Shown here one piece after another: positions 56,080-64,000 of a DNA stretch of 64,000 nucleotides. How positions within the stretch are numbered: the first letter of the stretch is position 1; the number at the start of each line of letters is the position of its first letter. The stretch is from Semisulcospira habei (lineage: Eukaryota; Mollusca; Gastropoda; Semisulcospiridae). The notes beneath the pieces are model-generated. The model was not told the DNA's origin and did not search any database. It saw nothing but the letters and a program-made list of their open reading frames with translations. The stretch spans positions 137,551,082 to 137,615,081 of the forward strand of contig BTPG01000003.1 in NCBI GenBank assembly GCA_036245525.1. Reading direction: 5' to 3'. The position numbers were made by a program, and so were the translations under genes.

Positions 56080-56591
56080 ATATTGTGTGGAAGTGAGGGT
56101 GACATGCTAGTGTTGAGAATTGTGATTTTTTTTAGAAGAGTATTTTTTGTTAGTTAGGATTATACGTGGGCACTGAAAAATGATGGTTTACGTTTATATT
56201 GCACAAATGCGTCCGACTAAGAGTTAGGGTTGTTTGTGTATGTGCCGGTTGTGTTTGCGAGGCTGTGCGTGCGAATGGTGGGAAGTCTGCGTGTGTTACA
56301 ACAAAATAGCTCTTAGTCCTAGCAAACCTGCTCAAACTGAACACAGGGCAGAGACTGAGAGGTAAATGTCAGCATACAGTCCGAGTATGCATGAATAAAA
56401 CTAGGTTAACAAATGCTAGGAGCAAATGGTGCAACTCCTGAAAAAGAACTACTTTCCTCATTTAACTTTTATAACATTTCTACAGCGGAGTGTGGCCCAT
56501 GTGAAAAAAACTACCAAAAATAAAACACTTGCGTTGTCTAAGCTCTGTAACATTTCTGCAGTTAGCGTGATCCCTGAAAAGAAATACTTGC
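56080..56591. other. MCM2 intron between DIRS element and exon A
   Basis: Non-coding. Nothing recognised. Confidence 0.5.
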
Positions 56592-56701
56592 CTCATCCAG
56601 GTTCTGGAACATTTCTACGGGTGCTTCAGGCAGGAAATAGGCCAGAACCTGCTCCTGGGATGCCAGCATGTTGTAATCTATCACCAGACTCTCTCGGTTG
56701 G
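56592..56701 (-). CDS. MCM2: MCM2 exon A, with GC 5' splice site
   Basis: A 110-bp exon, phase 1 to 0, encodes [20 protein letters not shown], then [16 protein letters not shown], the start of the MCM N-terminal domain in this window. The acceptor is TGTTTTCAG|CC. The donor reads GATGAG|GCAAGT, a GC rather than GT start. It is the only cut that keeps frame with exon B (NLDE|AAKEVVL) and matches the known MCM2 order. The preceding exon lies right of the window. Confidence 0.94.
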
Positions 56702-56785
56702 CTGAAAACACAAGACCACATCATAGCCATAGGTTTCGGACGAAGCAGCACGGCACAGTTGTAAACCCACTTAGTCAAAGCATGC

Positions 56786-56993
56786 TAACCTCTTCCATGC
56801 GAACGACTGCAGAATGTCTTTCTAAGCCAGTGTCAATTCGAAGTCTAAAGACCCTTACCTGTCAAAGGAACACGGATACAGAGTGGTTTCAGTGATAGGC
56901 ATTGATCATCATAAGCCCTTGCAAGTGTTGGGGCTAATGAAGATCTACACCTCTTGCAGTTGGTGTTCAGTTTTTCTCAGCAGTAAAGGTGTT
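56786..56993. mobile_element. Possible short TTAA MITE beside exon A
   Basis: The right end TTTTTCTCAGCAGTAAAGGTG followed by TTAA (56994-56997) is the same as the right end at 35104. The left side CTAACCTCTTCC (from 56785) may be the other end, with a mutated TTAA. Length about 210 bp, no coding. Confidence 0.4.
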
Positions 56994-57376
56994 AACTTGA
57001 TGCAAAACAAAGTACAGACACGGTACCCCAAAAACGTCATTTTTGGTGTCCAAAGTGTTTTTGGGTTGACTGGATTTTGGGATGTTTGAACCCCATAGAC
57101 CCTGGCCACAACCATAAAATATCACAAAATACCTTTCATTTGCTGTAAAAAAAAATAAAATAAAGGAAGCCATGGTGGCTCACGTGTATGACCGATTCTG
57201 CAGCAGCAAAATCCATGTTTTCTGAAATGTAAGCATTTTTCACACATCCGTCAACCCCCCATGACCCTTGACTTTGTGATGAGTTGACTAAATTAATATG
57301 CACAGAAAGGTCTTATCATCAGCTATCTTTGTATCAAATTTGGTTGAAAAATTTGCAAAAATCTGGGAATACCTAC

Positions 57377-58255
57377 TGTTATGTGGTGGGGTCGTAGTCA
57401 TAGTATGATAAACACACCAGGCGCACGCACGTAAGGTTCTTTTAAATAAACTTCATTCAGCTGCAACCTGTCACACGTGGTTTAAGGATGTAGGCTACAC
57501 TGGAGTAACAGTTCCAACCATATTTTAATTCAGCGATGAGATCTCCACATGATGCATTCCCAAATGCACCAACACTGATACAATGTCTCTTCTGCAAATG
57601 TCAACACTAGCGACACAAAGTTCCTCACACAACATACACCACCGTTACGCTGCGTCTCTCACAATGTACACCCTCTACGGGCCACGTACCTACGATAAAC
57701 TGTGTGTCCCTACAACTGACGCCTGACAATGTACACACGTGCTTCCTAGCACCAACTTTTATAGTAAAACGACTTTCCAGAAAAATCTAATGAATTTACA
57801 CAACGCACCCAATTAGAACGGAACACGTAACTGAAACTCATAAATATTAATAAAAAAGGAATTTTTTAGAATAACTACAATGATCTACAAAAATTTGACT
57901 GCTCATTTCAGCCCCAAATCCTAGTGTATAATGACGTCATACAACAGTATGGCAGACCGTTCATGACCTTTCATAACACGCAAAGAACGGCAGCTAATTT
58001 CACGCTAACAGAAAACAACTATGACTAAAAATAGATCAGCTTTACTACCGCTATTCTCCGTGCAACTTTGCTAGAAGCTTCCGGACTAAACTTAGCGTAT
58101 CATGACAAAACCAATTCTGCTATCTGCGCGAACAATAAAGAATCTTACTGAAAAGGTACGTGATCGCAACCAGGATAGCTCAAATAAAAATCGGATCGTT
58201 TCCTACGATTAACACATGCATGCTCTCACAGAACAACACAACCACAATCGTAACA
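57377..58255. repeat. Solo LTR, copy 2 (879 bp)
   Basis: It begins TGTTATGTGG and ends ACAATCGTAACA, flanked by CCTAC (57372-57376 and 58256-58260). It is reverse homologous to 23001-23975 and lacks the 72-bp duplication. Confidence 0.9.
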
Positions 58256-58325
58256 CCTACACAGCAATTTCCACATTTGCCAGCTTCTTGTGACCCTTGA
58301 CCTTTCCAAGGGGTCATCCAAATTA

Positions 58326-58796
58326 CAGGCATGGGAACTAAACAAGCAAAAATCATCTGTAAAATCAAACTGGGGAGGGGGGTAGACAAACACTAGGCCT
58401 TGCTTCCAGTTCCAGGGGCCGAAAAATCAAACAGGGGGGGCAGCGGGGGAGGGGGGGAACAGACACAGGTGGTGGGGGGGGGGGGGGGTGGGTGGAACAG
58501 ACACAGGGGTGGGGGGGGGGGGGGGGGGGTTGGTAGTGTTTAGACGCTACGCCTTGCTTCCAGTGCGTGTCTGCCCGCCTAGGTTTACTGCGCAGCGCAC
58601 GCCGCACTCAAACAGTGACCAGTGCGGGCCGCGGGCAGAGCCTGCCGCGTCATATCCTGCCTGCAGAGTAAAACCGGTGTTTTGCTCATTCTGATACTCA
58701 CAATGGTTTTTTCGCAGAGACGCCTTCTAAATTTTGCGGAAGATTTTGTTTTCCCCCGCGGAATCCCGCGGTTTTCGCGGACAATTCCCATGACTG
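58326..58796. mobile_element. MITE with 6-bp TSD
   Basis: The ends are CAGGCATGGGAACT and AATTCCCATGACTG, flanked by AAATTA (58320-58325 and 58797-58802). Repeat A has CCAAATTAGTATG at this site, the empty site. G-rich, with CCGCGG motifs at the right end, non-coding. Confidence 0.85.
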
Positions 58797-58950
58797 AAAT
58801 TAGTATGCATAGATAGGTCTTACCATCAGGTACCTGTGACCAAATTTGGGTTTTAAGTTGTAAATAGTATTTGAGAAAAAAACATCTTTTGTCAAAATAT
58901 GGCCATTTTAGACAAATTTCCTGAGCTCTTGTGACCCCTGACCTTTCCGA

Positions 58951-59312
58951 TTGATTGGTTGTACACTGCTTAAAGTCCCGACAGCAACAAGACTTTCTCA
59001 GGACGTGCCTGCACTGCTGGTGAAAAAAACCTAAACAGAATATTGAATGTATGTCGCCAGCCGGTCTAATATGCTAAATAAACCTAAGACCATTTAGCAA
59101 CACATCCAATATCAAGAGTTACAGGTGGCACAGACAGTAAGGGAGAGAGTTTAAAAAAGGAAAATACAGGTGAATGGACCAAGGGTAGACAGAAACACAT
59201 GCCCTAGAATAGAGGGCAAAACCCACCCTGTGGGGCTGACCAGGGTGACCCTGGGAACTAAAAAGTAGTTTAACCCTACCCAAGTCCCCCAGGGCAGACC
59301 TGGGTTGGGGGT
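58951..59312 (-). mobile_element. SINE-like retroposon, (AATC)n tail, copy 5
   Basis: Flanked by TGACCTTTCC (58939-58950 with GA; right copy from 59313 with AA). Slightly diverged (internal deletion of GGGGCC near 59085). Confidence 0.85.
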
Positions 59313-59839
59313 TGACCTTTCCAAGGGATCAACCGAGATCAACCAAATTAGTGTGCATAGAAAGGTCTTCCCATCAGGTATCTCTGTAGGAAGTTTGGGT
59401 TTAAAACTGAATAATATTTAAGAAAAAAAACATCTTTTGTCAAAATATGGCTATTTCGGACCTATTTCCTGAGCCCTTGTGACCCTTGACCTTTCTGAGG
59501 GGTCATCCAAATTAGTATGCATAGATAGGTCTTACTTACTTACTTACGTCTGTCACCCCTACCCGGGTATAGGCCGTCAACGAGAGACCTCCAGCGACTC
59601 TGTCCTGTGCTTCTCCTTCGATTTTACTCCAGGTGGTTCCAAGTCTCTTGATGTCTGCTTGGAGGTCTCGACGCCATGTGTTTCTCGGCCTGCCTCTTTT
59701 CCTCTTCCCCTGGGGGTTCCATGACAATGCCTGCCTAGTGATACTGGAAGCTGGCTTTCTCAGACTGTGACCAATCCATCCCCATCTTCTTCGCCCAATT
59801 TCATTCTCTGCTGTTATCTGCAATGTTCTCTCCCAGAGT

Positions 59840-62800
59840 CCTCGCGCTGGGACCATATGGCGTTGAGGCGCGTCCCCTGGGTGGTGGATAGGGGGTCCCT
59901 CGTGAGAGGGGTGCACCGAATGAAATAAGGTGCCGTGAACCAACATGGTTTAAGGGAAGGTGACCCTGACAGAAAACCCCTGGTCCTCCTAGTAAGGGGG
60001 TTGGGAGTGGGGGTAGCTTCCCCACCCTGCAAAAAAGGAAATAGCTACAAAAATGCCGACGAAAAGACTAACAGTAATTCCTTTCCTGGAGGAGGAAGGT
60101 TCTTCTACCAGAAGACTTATGACGTCCTGTGGTGAAAGCCGGAAGTCTTCGGAAGCCACAGGACCGAGCCGCCTCTCTCTATCCAGGGATACAACCATGG
60201 GGACATGGAACGTCAAGACCATGTACCAGAGCGGCAAGGCCGCCCAGATAGCAGCGGAAATGCAAAAGTACAACCTTTCCCTGCTAGGTATCAGTGAAGC
60301 CAGATGGACGCAGTCTGGCCAGAAAAGGCTGTTAAGTGGGGAGATGATTCTGTATTCAGGTCATGAAGAGGAGAATGCCCCCCATACAGGTGGTGTCGCA
60401 TTCATGCTGTCACCAGTGGCACAGAGAGCGCTGATGGGCTGGGAACCTCTTGGGACAAGAATTATCACAGCAGCCTTTAGAACCAAGAAAAAGCTCAAGC
60501 TGAACATCATCCAGTGTTATGCGCCCACTAATGACAGTGACGAGGAAGAGAAACAAGAGTTCTACAACCGACTCCAGAGTGCCTTGGACAAATGTGTGGA
60601 GCGAGACATCACCATCGTCATGGGCGATTTTAATGCCAAAATAGGGGAGGACAACACCGGATACGAAGAGGTGATGGGGAGACAGGGACTAGGCTCGGAG
60701 ATGAGTGAAAACAGGGAGAGGTTTGTAGACTTTTGTGCTCTAAACCGACTTGTCATTGGAGGCAGCATCTTCCCACACAGAAGAATACACAAAGCAACTT
60801 GGGTCTCACCTGACCATACAACAGAGAACCAAATAGACCATATCTGCATTAGCAAGAAATTTAGAAGATCCCTTCAAGATGTTCGAGTGAGGAGGGGAGC
60901 AGATGTCGCCTCCGACCACCATCTGCTTACCTTAAGAATGAAGCTCAAGCTAAAGAAAAGCCGCACAGAGACAACAAGAAGACAGCGCTATAATGTAGGC
61001 CTCCTGAGAGAAACTGGAGTTAGAGAAGAGTTCAAACTGGTGCTGTCCAACTGGTTTCAAGCGCTACAGGAGCTAGTAAATGAAGAGGCAGAGGTCACCA
61101 CAGAGCAGCAGTGGAAGGCAGTTAGAGAGGCGCTGAACTCAAACTGCAAAGACACTGTAGGGTTCAGGAAACACCATCACAAGGACTGGCTGTCGGCACA
61201 GACCTTGAAGAAGATAGAAGTGAGGAAGCAGAAGAAAGCAGTTGTCAACAACAGTCGCACGAGAGCAGCCAAAGTAAGGGCACAGGGGGAATACTGGGAA
61301 GCCAACCGCAAGGTGAAGAGGAATATCAGGGCAGACAAGAGGGCCTACACTGACAGCCTGGCAGCAGAGGCAGAAAAGGCAGCAGGCAGCGGCAACATGA
61401 AACAGCTCTACGACATTACCAGAAGATTGTCAGGCAAGTATGGCCATACAGAAAGACCAGTAAAAGACAAAGAAGGCAAGCCTATTGCAGACAGAGCAGA
61501 CCAACTCGACAGATGGGCCGAGTATTTTGAAGAGTTACTGAACAGACCTAGCCCACCCGACCCCCCAGACATCCAGCCGGCAGAGACCGACCTACCCATC
61601 AGCTGTGACAGACCCAGCCGGGAAGAGATCAGAAGAGCAGTGGCATTTTTGAAGAACGGCAAAGCAGCAGGCCCAGATGGCATCCCAGCGGAGTCTCTGA
61701 AAGCAGACCTAGAGACAACAGTGGAGATGCTGTACCCACTGTTTGGAAAGATCTGGGAAGAGGAGGTGATGCCGGCTGACTGGAAGGAGGGGTACCTAAT
61801 CAAGCTTCCCAAGAAAGGCGACCTCAGCAAGTGTTCCAACTACAGAGTAATCACCTTGCTGTCAGTACCAAGAAAGGTCTTCAACAGGATCATCCTGGAG
61901 AGAATGAAGAGCTCCGTTGACCCCCAGCTGAGAGACCAGCAAGCAGGATTCAGGAAGAACCGGTCATGTACAGACCAGATCGCCACTCTCCGCATCATCG
62001 TGGAACAGTCTCTGGAGTGGAGCTCCCCGCTGTATGTTAACTTTGTGGATTACGAGAAAGCATTTGACAGTGTGGACCGAGAGACTGTGGAAACTCCTAC
62101 GACACTACGGTGTACCCGCAAAGCTCGTCCGCCTGATCAAGAGCAGCTACGATGGCATGACATGTCGCGTGATCCACGAAGGGCAGTTCACCAGGGAGCT
62201 CCAGGTCAGAACTGGTGTCAGGCAGGGGTGTCTGCTGTCTCCATTCCTCTTCCTACTGGCCATAGACTGGGTCATGAAGATGACCACAGAGCACAGACGA
62301 AGTGGAATACAGTGGACACAGCTTGACCTCGATTTTGCAGACGACTTGGCATTACTGTCCCACACTCATCAACAAATGCAGGACAAGACCACGAGGCTTG
62401 CTGACATCTCGTCCCAAGTGGGCCTCACCATTCACAAACAGAAAACAAAGACAATGAGGCTGAACGCAACCAGGGAAGAACCAGTCTTGCTTGCTGGCAC
62501 CCTGTTGGAGGAGGTGGAGTCCTTCACCTATCTCGGGAGCATCATAGACAAAAAAGGCGGCACTGATGCAGATGTCAGAGCACGAATCGGTAAAGCCAGA
62601 GCAGCCTTTCTCCAGTTGAAAAAAGTGTGGAGTTCCAGAGAGCTGTCACAACACACCAAAGTCCGGATTTTCAACTCCAATGTAAAAGCAGTTCTCCTAT
62701 ATGGAGCAGAGACTTGGAGATTGACAAAAACCACAGTCAACAGAGTACAGACCTTCATGAACAGTTGCCTTAGAAGAATTTTGAAAATCCACTGGCCAGA

Positions 62801-63125
62801 GAAGATCAGCAACGTCAGACTCTGGGAGAAAACAGAGCAGATAACAGCAGAGAATGAAATTGGGCGAAGAAGATGGGGATGGATCGGTCACAGTCTGAGA
62901 AAGCCAGCTTCCAGTATCACTAGGCAGGCATTGTCATGGAACCCCCAGGGAAAGAGGAAAAGAGGTAGGCCGAGAAACTCCTGGTGTCGAGACCTCCAAG
63001 CAGACATCAAGAGACTGGGAACCACCTGGAGTAGAATCGAAGGAGAAGCACAGAACAGGAGTTGCTGGAGGTCTCTCGTCGACGGCCTATACCCGGGTAG
63101 GGGTGACAGGCGTAAGTAAGTAAGT
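59840..63125 (+). mobile_element. RTE-type LINE, full-length copy (plus)
   Basis: It is flanked by CTCTCCCAGAGT (59828-59839 and 63126-63137). The 5' end CCTCGCGCTGGG is identical to that of the copy at 13667-16935; the 3' tail is GTAAGTAAGT. 5'UTR about 210 bp. Confidence 0.92.
60053..63119 (+). pseudogene. RTE LINE ORF (endonuclease-RT), single frameshift
   Basis: ATG at 60053. Endonuclease: MGTWNVKTMYQSGKAAQIA, GISEARWTQSG, IQCYAPTNDSDEEE, MGDFNAKIGEDN and SDHHLLTLRMK. RT: NGKAAGPDGIPAESLKA, GYLIKLPKKGDLSKCSNYR, DQQAGFRKNRSC, NFVDYEKAFDSVDRET. A 2-bp loss (GAGACTCTGTGG to GAGACTGTGG) near 62087 shifts the frame. The rest continues in another frame (62034-63119) with GVRQGCLLSPFLFLL, LDFADDLALLSHTH, the thumb and the C-terminal WIGHSLRK / GKRKRGRP block. 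Two small in-frame deletions (12 bp in total) lie just before FADD. It is otherwise open and near-intact. Confidence 0.9.
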
Positions 63126-63502
63126 CTCTCCCAGAGTCTGACGTTGCTGATCTTCTCTGGCCAGTGGATTTTCAAAATTCTTCTAAGGCAACAGTTTATG
63201 AAGATCTGTACTCTGTTGACTGTGGTTTTTGTCAACCTCGAAGTCTCTGCTCCTTATAGGAGAACTGCTTTCACGTTGGAGTTGAAAATCCGGACTTTGG
63301 TGTGTTGTGACAGCTCTCTGGAACTCCACACTTTCTTCAACTGGAGAATGGCTTTTTGACCTAATTCCTGATCCCCTGTGACATTGATTTTTTTGAGCGG
63401 TCACTCATATTGGTACGTTTAGAAAGGTCCTACCACAAAGTATCCTTGGGCCAAGTTTGAAGAATGTGGCTTGAATAGTCTCCGAGAAAATGCCTACGTT
63501 AA

Positions 63503-64000
63503 CCTTTAGCACTCTGCTTTCCCCTGGCAGTTCTTTTCCCAGCAAATGCATTCTTTTTGAGAGGGCTGAACCCAATGCTACCCTACTTACTTCAAAAGCC
63601 TACAACTTTTTCATTTTTCTATGTATGATTGTGGAATTTGGCATGTATGTAAATAAATGAATCAAGATTATGTCACAATTCTTCAAACTGTGTTATCTGT
63701 ATTATTAGGTAGTGGCAGCCTCGCCAGTAGGCTACCATCAAGCATAAAATCGCTGCATTTTGTGCCAACTTCAACTCAAATTTATCATGCATCTACTGCA
63801 CCGATTGTTTTCATTCTTATGTCAAAATAATATACGTCCTTTCCTCTTTCCAATGATGATAATATATGTTTTGTTTGTGTGAAAAAACTGAAAAAATAAA
63901 CTTTTTAAAGTATGTGTTTCGGCTTGTGCGAGCCGCAAGCCGACTTCCCGGCATTTGCTTCGCGTAAGCGCCTACACGATCCCTCCATTCAACAAGCCAG
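63503..64000. mobile_element. TTAA-target element, left part, runs out of the window
   Basis: Repeat A breaks at CTACGTTAA; TTAA at 63499-63502 is followed by CCTTTAGCACTCTGC, a CCTTT-type end like the element at 7201. No coding region in the visible 498 bp. The other end must lie to the right. Confidence 0.55.

Larger units (their letters stand above)
59533..63352 (-). mobile_element. RTE LINE 3' fragment, split by a full-length copy of its own family
   Basis: 59533-59839 (tail TTACTTACTTAC at left) and 63126-63352 are contiguous minus-strand RTE sequence, from GGCGTGACAG-type 3' end to AACTGGAGAATGG. They are interrupted by the plus-strand copy at 59840-63125. Confidence 0.88.
57177..63498 (+). 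repeat. Repeat A, copy 5, interrupted by five insertions
   Basis: It starts GGCTCACGTGTATGACCG. Segments 57177-57376, 58261-58325, 58797-58938, 59313-59532 and 63353-63498 join in order into one copy. The insertions are a solo LTR, a MITE, a SINE, an RTE LINE complex and (at 63499) a TTAA element. Confidence 0.8.

Overview
The window is eukaryotic, probably from a marine mollusc (an inference from TE content and the MCM2 sequence; no species call is possible). It lies inside one host gene, MCM2, on the minus strand. Five internal exons (56701-56592, 44725-44616, 34160-33953, 22325-22191, 6866-6675) join in frame. They encode about 252 residues of the MCM N-terminal region: the helical A subdomain, the OB fold with the C4 zinc finger, and the lead-in to the AAA+ core. 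Start, stop and AAA+ exons lie outside. The four complete introns are 10.5-15.3 kb and consist almost entirely of mobile elements, often nested several levels deep.

Region by region, + coordinates. 1-6280: a tandemly structured repeat (repeat A) is split by a hAT-like element (510-5750). That element is itself split by a young LTR element (1302-5492) whose only recognisable gene is a decayed errantivirus/baculovirus-F-type envelope. 7201-21703: a TTAA-target (piggyBac-like) element holds a Nimb/I-type LINE (7911-21133, minus, 14-bp target-site duplication, TSD). The LINE holds a hAT-like element, an antisense LINE tail, an RTE fragment, a self-insertion and a CACGG-ended DNA transposon (11959-17139), which in turn holds a SINE and a full-length RTE-type LINE. 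22412-33863: pogo-like termini enclose an L2/CR1-like LINE with a solo LTR, a 5-bp-TSD element, another repeat A and a perfect-TIR piggyBac-like element. An unclassified TIR element with a 63-bp-arm hairpin follows. 34190-44170: TTAA element, hAT transposase remnant, tRNA-headed SINE and a deleted DIRS element. 44894-49339: a 5-bp-TSD element holds another DNA element and an RTE copy with an internal 477-bp tandem duplication. 50284-56079: a LINE tail and a DIRS-type tyrosine-recombinase retrotransposon with three long uninterrupted ORFs. 57177-64000: a repeat A copy hit by at least five insertions, including an RTE LINE inserted into an inverted copy of its own family.

Most elements were delimited from paired evidence: terminal repeats plus target-site duplications, and in several cases the inferred or observed empty site. 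The intact DIRS element, the envelope-only LTR element, the GC-AG intron of MCM2 and the 6-bp-TSD BED-finger transposon family are the most informative items. I saw no CRISPR array, operon, rRNA or functional tRNA, and nothing that I can defend as a wholly new biological system.
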